A model generated the notes under the pieces. That model worked only from the letters and a program-made list of their open reading frames with translations. It ran no database searches and was not told the DNA's origin. 21,129 nt of DNA from a virus. Below are positions 8,789-14,194 of the stretch, one piece after another (positions within the stretch are counted from its first letter, which is position 1; every line of letters starts with the position of its first letter). Where the stretch lies: positions 1 to 21,129 of IMG/VR virus record IMGVR_UViG_3300028388_004266; one strand, 5' to 3'. Position numbers and translations under genes: made by a program.

Positions 8789-9121
8789 ATGACACTCGGA
8801 CTCAAATCTGGCTATGAGGTTGCTGATCTTGGCAGCCTCACTGAGGCGGGTGTCACCGACTCTCAGGTCACTACTGGGCTGAACCTTGCGTTTCAGGTTA
8901 CTGTCGCAAGCGTCGGAACAAGCGTGACGATCCGACTCGAAGGCAGCGTTGATGATGAAAATTATTTCAATCTTGACGAAAGCGAGACTGACACAACGTT
9001 GACCGCAAACGGGACTTATGGGTATGCGCTGAATGGCTGCCCAGTCAAGCATGTTCGCCTTCGCGTTGTGAGCATCGATGGCGGCTCCCCAACCGTGAGC
9101 GCTAAAGTCGGCTCAATGTAA
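8789..9121 (+). CDS. small beta-sandwich-like phage structural protein (110 aa)
   Basis: The 110-aa protein consists of alternating beta strands: FQVTVASVGTSVTIRLEGSVD, then a YFNLD motif, then TLTANGTYGYAL, then VKHVRLRVVS, ending in VSAKVGSM. This looks like small virion proteins with a single carbohydrate-binding-like or decoration-type beta-sandwich. I recognise the fold pattern rather than a named family. There are no membrane segments or catalytic residues. ATG 8789 follows a weak purine stretch (AAAGAG), and the stop shares a base with the next start (TAATG). Confidence 0.65.
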   Translation: MTLGLKSGYEVADLGSLTEAGVTDSQVTTGLNLAFQVTVASVGTSVTIRLEGSVDDENYFNLDESETDTTLTANGTYGYALNGCPVKHVRLRVVSIDGGSPTVSAKVGSM

Positions 9122-9261
9122 TGAAAAATTTACGAACCAGTATCAACACCGGAATCCGCAGCAGCGTTGCTGGCGGCCTTGCGCTGCTTGTGATCTTGGC
9201 GTCTCAGCAGGATGAAAAGCTAATGACCCAAGCGGGCAGATTCATTGTCTTGAATCGATAA
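9121..9261 (+). CDS. 46-aa single-pass membrane protein, lysis region
   Basis: This short gene starts at an ATG that shares a base with the previous stop (TAATG), so it is probably translated by coupling. The N-terminus is basic (MKNLRTSINTGIRSS), followed by one hydrophobic segment (about residues 16-28, VAGGLALLVILAS) and a polar tail ending RFIVLNR. Size, topology and place ahead of the lysin are compatible with a small holin or holin partner, but no family match can be claimed. Its stop overlaps the second GATAAAATA motif. Confidence 0.55.
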   Translation: MKNLRTSINTGIRSSVAGGLALLVILASQQDEKLMTQAGRFIVLNR

Positions 9262-9265
9262 AATA
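9257..9265 (+). promoter_or_regulatory. second GATAAAATA motif
   Basis: Identical to 8761-8769, overlapping the stop of the 46-aa gene and lying 26 nt before the GTG of the next gene. In both places the motif straddles a stop codon and precedes a start by a similar distance. Confidence 0.3.
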
Positions 9266-9281
9266 AGGTTGATGGGGGCCT

Positions 9282-9285
9282 GGAG
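9282..9285 (+). promoter_or_regulatory. ribosome binding site GGAG deciding a GTG start
   Basis: GGAG lies 6 nt before GTG 9292. It is one of few good Shine-Dalgarno matches in the window and supports GTG as the true start. Confidence 0.6.
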
Positions 9286-9291
9286 TACACC

Positions 9292-9537
9292 GTGATCGAA
9301 ATCTACGCCGCGATCCTTGGTGCCTCGATCGGCATTGCTGGCATGTCGGTATCGGGCTTCACCAAACGCACCAGCGAGTCGCGCGAAGCTGTGATTCGCC
9401 TCACCGCAGCAGTCGAATCGATCGCTGGCAAGCTGGAAGAGCTGCATCAAGACATGAAAGCAGACCGCAAAGAAATTTACACTCGTCTTAACGCACACGG
9501 CGAAAGGATTACTGTCCTAGAAAACCAACAGCGCTAG
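9292..9537 (+). CDS. membrane-anchored coiled-coil protein (81 aa), possible holin/spanin-type
   Basis: Residues about 3-23 form one hydrophobic segment (IYAAILGASIGIAGMSVSGF). The rest is a charged helix with heptad spacing (IRLTAAVESIAGKLEELHQ, then IYTRLNAHGERITVLENQ), predicting a coiled coil. The lack of a lipobox argues against a classical spanin subunit. Small phage lysis-cassette proteins with one membrane helix and a coiled coil are common, often annotated as holin-like, but the more familiar XhlA layout has its membrane helix at the C-terminus. The neighbours support a lysis role; the precise function is inferred. Confidence 0.65.
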   Translation: MIEIYAAILGASIGIAGMSVSGFTKRTSESREAVIRLTAAVESIAGKLEELHQDMKADRKEIYTRLNAHGERITVLENQQR

Positions 9538-9563
9538 GATTCAGGTACGAGTTACTCACCCTC

Positions 9564-9713
9564 ATGCACCTCGAAGAAATTCTGGCCAGCCCGATCACCT
9601 GGATCGTTGTGGCTGCTGCATCTGAAATCATTGCCCTCTCACCGGCTAAGGACAACAGCGTGATCCAGCTTGTGTTTCACGTTCTCCGCACGCTGAAATC
9701 AAAAAAGGGCTGA
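9564..9713 (+). CDS. 49-aa membrane protein, holin-like, with slippery 3' end
   Basis: The protein begins MHLEEILASPITWIVVAAASE, with a hydrophobic helix at about residues 10-25, then a second amphipathic helix (VIQLVFHVLRTL) and a basic tail (KSKKG). Small cyanophage proteins with an ASEIIAL core like this are, to my recollection, often called putative holins. Codons 46-48 read TCA AAA AAG, containing the heptamer A AAA AAG, just before the GGC TGA end. A -1 shift there would extend the protein to 127 aa, so the short and long forms may both exist. Confidence 0.6.
   Translation: MHLEEILASPITWIVVAAASEIIALSPAKDNSVIQLVFHVLRTLKSKKG
9701..9707 (+). promoter_or_regulatory. candidate -1 programmed frameshift site A AAA AAG
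   Basis: The heptamer is phased exactly as the classical slippery site (zero frame TCA AAA AAG) and lies two codons before the zero-frame stop TGA (9711-9713). The -1 frame then stays open to 9946. Confidence 0.55.
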
Positions 9714-9946
9714 TCCCTGCTGATGGCCGCTGGCTATGGCGGTTTGACACGCGGTCACCGCTGCAGGATCTGCAGCGTGCGATCCAGCGCCGCAAGTTCG
9801 ACGCCACGCTGAAGCCACGGCTCGATGCTGAGATCAAAGACTGGCACGCGGCCCAGCCACCGATAACACCGCCGCCAGTGCGGCTTGATGACCTACACAT
9901 CCGTGCTCCTTGGTTCGATGAACGCGACACCGATCCGACTGATTGA
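9707..9946 (+). CDS. open frame without a start codon, probable -1 frameshift extension
   Basis: The frame is open from 9650 to the TGA at 9944-9946 but has no ATG, GTG or TTG before the protein-like part, which starts at GLIPADGRWLWRFDTRS. The only canonical start inside it is a GTG near the end. The sequence looks like a soluble cytosolic domain: a Trp/Arg-rich start, an amphipathic helix (PLQDLQRAIQRRKFDATL), a Pro-rich stretch and an acidic end (FDERDTDPTD). Translation by -1 slippage from the 49-aa gene gives 127 aa in total. Alternatives are a CTG start at 9710 reinitiating at the TGA, or an assembly error in the A6 run. The last 29 nt overlap the lysin gene. Confidence 0.5.
   Translation, partial: GLIPADGRWLWRFDTRSPLQDLQRAIQRRKFDATLKPRLDAEIKDWHAAQPPITPPPVRLDDLHIRAPWFDERDTDPTD
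9759..9777 (+). other. stem-loop downstream of the slippery site
   Basis: CGCTGCA (9759-9765) and TGCAGCG (9771-9777) form a perfect 7-bp stem with a 5-nt loop. It lies about 51 nt after the heptamer, farther than the usual 5-9 nt, so it could help only as part of a larger fold. A weaker GU-containing stem (GGCCGC with GCGGTT) lies closer, at about 9725-9744. Confidence 0.35.
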
Positions 9947-11039
9947 CCTATTCAAGTACTACAAGCGGTTGGGGCATCAAGATGCCGCGATCATTGAATT
10001 GGAGCAGCGGCTATTAAAGGCAGACCCGACAATCTTGAATAGGGATCAAGACTGGTACAGCACCTGGTCATCGGCTGTCGAGGCGCCTGCCAGTTATGAC
10101 AACGATTGGAACGGCATCATGGCTGCCGCTGCGGTTGCTGGGGCCAAATTCCCCGAGGTGGTCGCAGCACAATGGGCGCTTGAGTCTGGCTGGGGAAAGC
10201 ACGTCTCAGGCCAACACAACTACTTCGGCCTCAAGGGATCCGGCACATCCACGATCACACGCGAGTTCCTGGATGGGCAGTGGGTCACGATCACCGATAG
10301 TTTTATCGATTTCCCGTCACTTGCTGCTTGCGTCGAGTATCTCGTCTCGCGGTGGTATCAAGATTATCAGCAGCACCATGGCGTCAACCGCGCTGATGAT
10401 CGCAACGAATGCGCTCGGCTGCTCGTCAGCGAAGGCTATGCGACCGATCCTGCCTATGCGACCAAGCTGATCGCAATCATGGATTCGCAGCTCGGCAAAC
10501 CGGGCGAACGCATCCTTAATGTCCCGTATGAGTATCAGCTTGATAACGCATCAGGCGCCGGATACCGCGAATGCTTCAGCAGCACCTGCGCGATGATCGC
10601 TGGCTATTACGGCCAGGTTGACTCGGATGATGAGTACAACATCATCCGCGCTCGATTCGGCGATACCACTAACCCGCAAGCGCAAGTCAAAGCATTGCGT
10701 TCGCTTGGCTTTGATGCCAGGTTCCGCACCGATTGCTCGATCGCAACGCTTGAAGCTGAGATCAACGCTGGGCGACCTGTTGCTGTTGGCTGGTTGCATC
10801 ATGGCCCGATCACTGCGCCACGTGGTGGCGGGCACTGGACCTGCGTGATCGGTTACACCGAAGACACGATCGTTCACAACGATCCCAACGGCGAAGCCGA
10901 TATGGTCAACGGCGGCTACATCGGCAACTCAGCATCGTTGGGCGCTCGCATTGAATACAGCCGTAAAAATTGGCAAAGGCGCTGGGAAGTCGATGGTCCG
11001 AGCACTGGTTGGGCTATTCTGGTAAAGCCTGAATTTTGA
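9918..11039 (+). CDS. two-domain endolysin: glucosaminidase plus C39-like peptidase
   Basis: This is probably the enzyme that cuts host peptidoglycan. Residues 1-40 are an N-terminal segment (TPIRLIDLFKYYK). Residues about 60-190 match the glucosaminidase fold (WALESGWGKH with likely catalytic Glu89; NYFGLKG; FPSLAACVEYLVSRWY). Residues about 205-373 look like a C39-family papain-like peptidase, with Cys219 (ECFSSTC), His306 (GGGHWTCVIGY) and Asp322 (HNDPNG) as the likely triad. The fusion would attack both glycan and peptide links. I chose ATG 9918 because IRLIDLFKYYK looks like a conserved start; TTG 9885 and ATG 9888 would only add residues in the overlap. No signal peptide is seen, so export would need a holin from the upstream small membrane genes. 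Confidence 0.85.
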   Translation: MNATPIRLIDLFKYYKRLGHQDAAIIELEQRLLKADPTILNRDQDWYSTWSSAVEAPASYDNDWNGIMAAAAVAGAKFPEVVAAQWALESGWGKHVSGQHNYFGLKGSGTSTITREFLDGQWVTITDSFIDFPSLAACVEYLVSRWYQDYQQHHGVNRADDRNECARLLVSEGYATDPAYATKLIAIMDSQLGKPGERILNVPYEYQLDNASGAGYRECFSSTCAMIAGYYGQVDSDDEYNIIRARFGDTTNPQAQVKALRSLGFDARFRTDCSIATLEAEINAGRPVAVGWLHHGPITAPRGGGHWTCVIGYTEDTIVHNDPNGEADMVNGGYIGNSASLGARIEYSRKNWQRRWEVDGPSTGWAILVKPEF

Positions 11040-11042
11040 ATC

Positions 11043-11561
11043 GTGAGCGTACTTTGCGATTGGCAGATCGAAGCACTTTGCGAAAAATCACAAATGGTCT
11101 GGCCGTTCGTGCCAGCATTGCTGAATCCAGCAAGTCTTGATGTAACACTTGGCGACAACATCATGATTGAAGTTGCCGATCAACGGCAACTCATCACGAT
11201 GAGCATTTCGGATCGCACCGCAGAGGATCCGTACTGGATGCTACCAGGCGAATTCTGCCTCGCAGAAACTCGCGAAGTATTCACCATTCCAGAAAACATT
11301 TCAGCTCAATTTGTATTAAAGAGCAGCCGAGCGCGTGAAGGTTATGAAAATCTACTTGCAGGCTGGTGCGATCCTGGGTGGCACGGCAGTAAACTTACGC
11401 TCGAATTGGTAAATGCACGCAGGCACTGGCGACTACCGCTTTACCCAGGATTGAAAATTGGTCAAATGGTGTTCTTCAACATGGATCAAACACCGCTGCG
11501 AGATTATAGCGTAACCGGACGATATAACGGAGATCTTAAGGTAAAAGCAAGTCGGGGTTAA
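11043..11561 (+). CDS. dcd: dCTP deaminase / dUTPase-family protein
   Basis: Enzymes of this family deaminate dCTP to dUTP, some also hydrolysing it to dUMP. The 172-aa length is normal. Family landmarks are present: PASLDVTLGD (29-38), the active-site loop KSSRAREG (93-100), DPGWHG (110-115), LTLELVN with the expected catalytic Glu121, and LYPGLKIGQMVFF (133-145). The usual SSLARLG loop is altered to SSRAREG, but the Ser-Ser and key Arg remain. The start is GTG 11043, three bases after the lysin stop, with no Shine-Dalgarno sequence. ThyX on the other arm would convert the resulting dUMP to dTMP. Dcd versus bifunctional dCTP deaminase/dUTPase cannot be decided here. Confidence 0.8.
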   Translation: MSVLCDWQIEALCEKSQMVWPFVPALLNPASLDVTLGDNIMIEVADQRQLITMSISDRTAEDPYWMLPGEFCLAETREVFTIPENISAQFVLKSSRAREGYENLLAGWCDPGWHGSKLTLELVNARRHWRLPLYPGLKIGQMVFFNMDQTPLRDYSVTGRYNGDLKVKASRG

Positions 11562-11580
11562 TAACAGCTTCCGTTCAGTA

Positions 11581-11598
11581 GGCTCAATGTGTTGAGTC
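11581..11598. other. short hairpin in the dcd-HNH gap
   Basis: GGCTCAA (11581-11587) pairs with TTGAGTC (11592-11598), including one G-U pair, around a 4-nt loop. There is no T-tract, so its role is uncertain. Confidence 0.35.
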
Positions 11599-11642
11599 GC
11601 GAACATTCACGTGGCTGAAGAATTCAGGCAATGCAGGCGAAG

Positions 11643-11658
11643 TTCTCTATGCAGAGAA
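11643..11658 (+). promoter_or_regulatory. perfect hairpin just before the HNH start
   Basis: TTCTCT (11643-11648) and AGAGAA (11653-11658) pair perfectly around ATGC, followed by TCTTT. The hairpin ends 9 nt before ATG 11668 and could affect ribosome access or act as a weak terminator after dcd. Confidence 0.4.
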
Positions 11659-11667
11659 TCTTTGCCA

Positions 11668-12240
11668 ATGAGTCAGCTCACGTTGGTAAATGGAAGCTGG
11701 GTTTGCGATCCAAACAAGTGCCCAAGACGAGTACCACAGCAAGAAGAATCAACGTATCGCGTTGAAAAGCGCTACCTGAATATCGCAAAGATTACGTTTC
11801 TCAGCTCTGGCGCCAACGGTCAAGATCCTGATGATTTTGCAGAAAACTTTGCCGCCAGACTTGAAGAGCTAACAGAAGAAATTATTGACCTTGACGTTGA
11901 AGTCTATCCGCTGGAAGGAGGCTTCATCGGTCACGCGATCGAAGGCTCTGAACTCGTACCCAAGAAGACAAGCAAGAATCGATTCCGAAGGCAGATCTTC
12001 GAGGAATGGGATAACAGGTGCGCATATTGCGACAAACCAGCGGATACGCTTGATCACGTGATCCCGAAGTCGAAAGGTGGCATGACTGTGAAATCGAACC
12101 TGATTGCAGCTTGTCGGATCTGTAACGGATCAAAATCGGACAAGCATTACAAAGAATGGTACAAAAATCAACCGTTCTGGGACCAAGCCCGCGCAGACGC
12201 TATTGAGTACTGGCTGCAGAACGGAACACTGGATCAGTAA
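11668..12240 (+). CDS. HNH endonuclease (190 aa)
   Basis: The C-terminal half has a classical HNH nuclease: C118-AY-C121, TLDHVIP with Asp129-His130, then SNLIAACRICN with Asn144, Cys149 and Cys152, ending GSKSDK. The four Cys should bind zinc and the His/Asn residues the catalytic metal. The N-terminal half is a separate domain with a Cys pair (C13, C18) and an acidic helix (NFAARLEELTEEIIDLD), possibly for DNA or partner binding. ATG 11668 (MSQLTLVNG) is preferred over GTG 11611, because the extra 19 residues are not protein-like and the space holds a hairpin. It ends the plus-strand arm and overlaps the convergent minus-strand gene by 7 nt. Confidence 0.8.
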   Translation: MSQLTLVNGSWVCDPNKCPRRVPQQEESTYRVEKRYLNIAKITFLSSGANGQDPDDFAENFAARLEELTEEIIDLDVEVYPLEGGFIGHAIEGSELVPKKTSKNRFRRQIFEEWDNRCAYCDKPADTLDHVIPKSKGGMTVKSNLIAACRICNGSKSDKHYKEWYKNQPFWDQARADAIEYWLQNGTLDQ

Positions 12241-12452
12241 TACTGCGCGTAAACCTGCGCTTGCCACAGGTCTGACGAATACCGACAGATCGCTCCTCCC
12301 CTGGAGCACGTCCGATAATACGGCTCGCCCGTGCGTTCGTCGTACAGCGTATCGATGTACGCTCCGTTATCGCATTCAATCCGCCCAGAATGCTGAGCAC
12401 TGGTTTGCAAATCGTCCGCCACTTCTTCTGCCTTCCGGGAATCCAAGACCAC
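12234..12452 (-). CDS. small hypothetical protein (up to 72 aa), start uncertain
   Basis: This is the last minus-strand frame before the convergent HNH gene. The C-terminal 45 residues look coding (GRIECDNGAYIDTLYDERTG, then YYRTCSRGG), with a polar, Tyr-rich composition and three Cys. The GTG start at 12452 would overlap the upstream gene by 77 nt, which is long for this phage; a TTG near 12407 would cut the overlap to about 30 nt. There is no recognisable family or membrane segment. Confidence 0.45.
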   Translation of the reverse strand: MVLDSRKAEEVADDLQTSAQHSGRIECDNGAYIDTLYDERTGEPYYRTCSRGGAICRYSSDLWQAQVYAQYY

Positions 12453-12687
12453 AATTTGATTTTACTGGCTCCCAGTGGATGCACTGCCAGCAATAAGGTT
12501 TAGGGTTTGTTACAGCTCGAGCGTCAGCGTAAAGCTGCTCCGCTTCAATAATCGCAACCTCTGGCTTCGATGCAGACAACGCAACCTCAACGGTCTCCTT
12601 CCTGGTCTTGATCACGGCGATCCAACCCTCTGGTCGTTCAGTCACAACCAAACGACCAGCGTGATACCGAAAGCTAGTGCCAGTCAC
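12376..12687 (-). CDS. small protein with C-terminal Cys/His-Trp motif (103 aa)
   Basis: The N-terminal 55 residues form a compact alpha/beta unit (GRLVVTERPEGWIAVIKTRK, then EVAIIEAEQLY). The C-terminus carries C66-x2-C69-x-H71-W72-x6-C79-x2-GFP-x12-C97. The same motif, with the same GFP-to-Cys spacing, occurs in the HTH protein at 12876-13169. Four Cys plus a His suggest zinc or iron-sulfur binding. The start is GTG 12687, overlapping the upstream gene by 14 nt, so coupling is likely. I do not recognise a named family. Confidence 0.65.
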   Translation of the reverse strand: MTGTSFRYHAGRLVVTERPEGWIAVIKTRKETVEVALSASKPEVAIIEAEQLYADARAVTNPKPYCWQCIHWEPVKSNCGLGFPEGRRSGGRFANQCSAFWAD

Positions 12688-12868
12688 GAATGAAACCGCC
12701 TTGTCTTACTGATGTCCTCATTCTGTCAGCAGCATCAAGTGCTGCAGACTGAGTGTGCTCAGGATCACCCCAGTAAACAACCTTTCCGTCAAAATACCAA
12801 GGCTTAAAATAAGAAGTCACTCCGTAGCTCATCAACTGAGCGCCAGTGTTGCCGGGCTGCATAGCCAT
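12674..12868 (-). CDS. hypothetical protein (64 aa)
   Basis: The 64-aa protein has an aromatic-rich middle (GVTSYFKPWYFDGKVVYWGD) followed by a helix (TQSAALDAADRMRTSVRQ) and an Arg/Trp end. The codon pattern and placement between two Cys-motif genes support coding. The ATG at 12868 has another ATG two codons later; no Shine-Dalgarno sequence is seen. Function is unknown. The C-terminal 14 nt overlap the next gene. Confidence 0.6.
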   Translation of the reverse strand: MAMQPGNTGAQLMSYGVTSYFKPWYFDGKVVYWGDPEHTQSAALDAADRMRTSVRQGGFIRDWH

Positions 12869-12875
12869 ATAGCAG

Positions 12876-13169
12876 TTAAGCAGATATTACTGCATACATG
12901 TTGCAGTCGCGAGCAGCACGAGGGCCTTCTTCTATTGGATCGGGAAAGCCAAACGAGCAATACCCGTTACGCCAATGCTCGCATTTCTTGCAAGAATGGT
13001 TATTGCGTCGCGGGATATCCGGCCTCACGTTCGCATAAGTGTTGCCACGCCTGATCTGCTGAACAGACTGACGTGAAATCCCATACCTCTCGCCCGCTTT
13101 CGCATCACTGATCCTGGATTCGAGGATGTCCACAACAGCATCCTCGGTAAGGGTGCGCTGGAATCTCAT
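12876..13169 (-). CDS. helix-turn-helix protein with C-terminal Cys/His-Trp motif (97 aa)
   Basis: Residues about 8-46 form a helix-turn-helix of the resolvase/small-regulator type (TEDAVVDILES, then AGERYGISRQSVQQIRRGNTY), predicting DNA binding. A linker leads to C60-x2-C63-x-H65-W66-x4-C71-x2-GFP-x12-C89, the same Cys module as in the neighbouring 103-aa protein. ATG 13169 overlaps the previous gene's stop (ATGA); the upstream extension of the frame is only the shadow of that gene. A metal-sensing or metal-stabilised regulator is possible, but that is inference. Confidence 0.7.
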   Translation of the reverse strand: MRFQRTLTEDAVVDILESRISDAKAGERYGISRQSVQQIRRGNTYANVRPDIPRRNNHSCKKCEHWRNGYCSFGFPDPIEEGPRAARDCNMYAVISA

Positions 13170-13393
13170 TGCTGGCTCTCCAGTTCGTCGGCGATGGCAA
13201 GCAGGCGGATGCGGTCTTGCTTGCAGTACAGCACAGCAGCACGAAGCGCGGCGGCAAGGCCACGGCGATGAACGCAAAACCAGCATCCATTCCAATCATC
13301 ATCGTCTGGATGACAACCGCGATCTTCACGTAAACAACGTGACTTTGCTTCAGCGATTAGAACTGCTTTAGCAGCGGGTGAGAGTTCAGTCAT
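13166..13393 (-). CDS. conserved small phage protein, LSPAA family, copy 1 (75 aa)
   Basis: It begins MTELSPAAKAVLIAEA and ends RIRLLAIADELESQ, with a middle Ala-rich helix (AAALRAAVL). A paralogue at 13562-13789 shares both ends. I recognise the pattern (MT-LSPAA-AVL plus LAIADELE) from many cyanophage small proteins of unknown function. This copy has three Cys and an acidic DDDD stretch in the middle that its paralogue lacks. It overlaps the upstream coiled-coil gene by 8 nt and the downstream HTH gene by 4 nt. Confidence 0.7.
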   Translation of the reverse strand: MTELSPAAKAVLIAEAKSRCLREDRGCHPDDDDWNGCWFCVHRRGLAAALRAAVLYCKQDRIRLLAIADELESQQ

Positions 13394-13547
13394 CGGAGCC
13401 AGGGTTTAGGTCTGCAAAGAACTTGGCGCGATTTGGCATATTGTGTGCGACGGCATTGGCCAGCCGCAAGTAGCTGATGCGAAGGCTGCGGATTTCCTCT
13501 TGAAGCTCTTCGATGCGGGCTTCGAGGTTAGGGAGGCTGTTAAGCAT
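13386..13547 (-). CDS. small coiled-coil protein (53 aa)
   Basis: The frame encodes MLNSLPNLEARIEELQEEIR and on through SLRISYLRLANAVA, a strong amphipathic/coiled-coil helix, then an Asn/Phe-rich tail ending PGSDD. Its stop overlaps the next start by 8 nt (ATGACTGA), and it fills the whole gap between the two LSPAA paralogues. No Shine-Dalgarno sequence is present. It may dimerise; no family is recognised. Confidence 0.65.
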   Translation of the reverse strand: MLNSLPNLEARIEELQEEIRSLRISYLRLANAVAHNMPNRAKFFADLNPGSDD

Positions 13548-13561
13548 GGGAGTTGATCGGA

Positions 13562-13789
13562 CTACTGGGCTTCAAGTTCGTCAGCGATGGCGAGAAATTC
13601 GGAACGAATCTCATTGGCATGACGCGATCCGTCTCCCGGCACCACCTGATCCGCAGCAGCACGTAAAGCAACAGCTGCATGAGATCTAATGCTGGCGGCT
13701 AACTGAGGTATATCCTCTGGGTCAAGAGTGTACTCGTCTTGCGCAACAGCGGACAAGACTGCATAAGCAGCGGGTGAAAGATCAGTCAT
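13562..13789 (-). CDS. conserved small phage protein, LSPAA family, copy 2 (75 aa)
   Basis: This paralogue of 13166-13393 starts MTDLSPAAYAVLSAVAQDEY and ends FLAIADELEAQ, around a central helix (AAVALRAAADQVVPG). It is closer to the common family form, with no Cys. The two genes also share near-identical DNA at their 5' ends, so they look like a tandem duplication with one gene between. The function is not known. Confidence 0.7.
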   Translation of the reverse strand: MTDLSPAAYAVLSAVAQDEYTLDPEDIPQLAASIRSHAAVALRAAADQVVPGDGSRHANEIRSEFLAIADELEAQ

Positions 13790-13807
13790 GGTGATTAGCG
13801 GGATGGA

Positions 13808-14029
13808 CTAAGAGGGCGGGTAAAGCTGATTGATGGCATCGCGAATAAGCAAGGCATCTTCCTTGGCAATGGCGAACAACTGCCTACCTTCTTTGCAATC
13901 TGCATCAAAATACATAATTGTTAGTCCTGTACCGGGGTCCGGAAGGCATTCGACATTGCAATCTTCGACGGTGTACCACCAATCGGAATCAGATTGGCAG
14001 CGCTTGATGGTTGTAACAGGCATGGTCAT
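13808..14029 (-). CDS. hypothetical protein (73 aa)
   Basis: The protein starts MTMPVTTIKRC, has an N-terminal beta-rich part with three Cys (CQSD, DCNVEC) and a DADCKEG loop, and ends in a helix (EDALLIRDAINQLYPPS). There is no membrane segment or known motif. The ATG at 14029 shares one base with the TAA that ends the interrupted frame upstream (TAATG), supporting this start. A second ATG two codons later is possible. Confidence 0.6.
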   Translation of the reverse strand: MTMPVTTIKRCQSDSDWWYTVEDCNVECLPDPGTGLTIMYFDADCKEGRQLFAIAKEDALLIRDAINQLYPPS

Positions 14030-14124
14030 TAGTTAGAAACGTGCACCGGACTAGGCCTAGCTATCTCAATCTATTCCTCAATCAGCTTTGGCGCCGGAGT
14101 GATCGGGTGATTGTTATCAGTCAT
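14029..14124 (-). pseudogene. tiny gene interrupted by an in-frame TAG
   Basis: Translation from ATG 14124 gives MTDNNHPITPAPKLIEE and then TAG at 14071-14073. If that codon is read as sense, the frame continues 13 codons and ends in TAA sharing one base with the next gene's ATG, exactly as intact genes do here. MTxxxHPITPxPxLIxxW is a start I associate with small cyanophage proteins, with Trp (TGG) where TAG now stands. I infer a one-base TGG-to-TAG nonsense change, or a recent decay remnant. The coordinates cover the reconstructed frame. Confidence 0.5.
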
Positions 14125-14194
14125 GAGAATTAAGGACGATGACAGTGATGCAGATCATTACGGTGATGATCACAAGAGCGTCAGGCAGGCTCAT
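14117..14194 (-). CDS. 25-aa single-pass membrane micropeptide
   Basis: The frame encodes MSLPDALVIITVMICITVIV and five more residues (LNSHD), almost entirely one hydrophobic helix. It starts 12 nt inside the end of the DUF3310 gene and overlaps the next start by 8 nt (ATGACTGA). This tight packing supports translation, since such an uninterrupted hydrophobic helix bounded by coupled starts is unlikely by chance. A host-membrane effector is possible but unproven. Confidence 0.5.
   Translation of the reverse strand: MSLPDALVIITVMICITVIVLNSHD

Noticed and set aside
9885-9917. Longer lysin start at TTG 9885 or ATG 9888
   Set aside because: The added 11 residues lie within the overlapping frame, and MNATPIRLIDLFKYYK looks like the natural N-terminus.
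13170-13295. A 42-codon N-terminal extension of the HTH gene
   Set aside because: It is Cys/Arg/Pro-rich and out of frame inside the LSPAA gene; ATG 13169 with its ATGA overlap is a better start.
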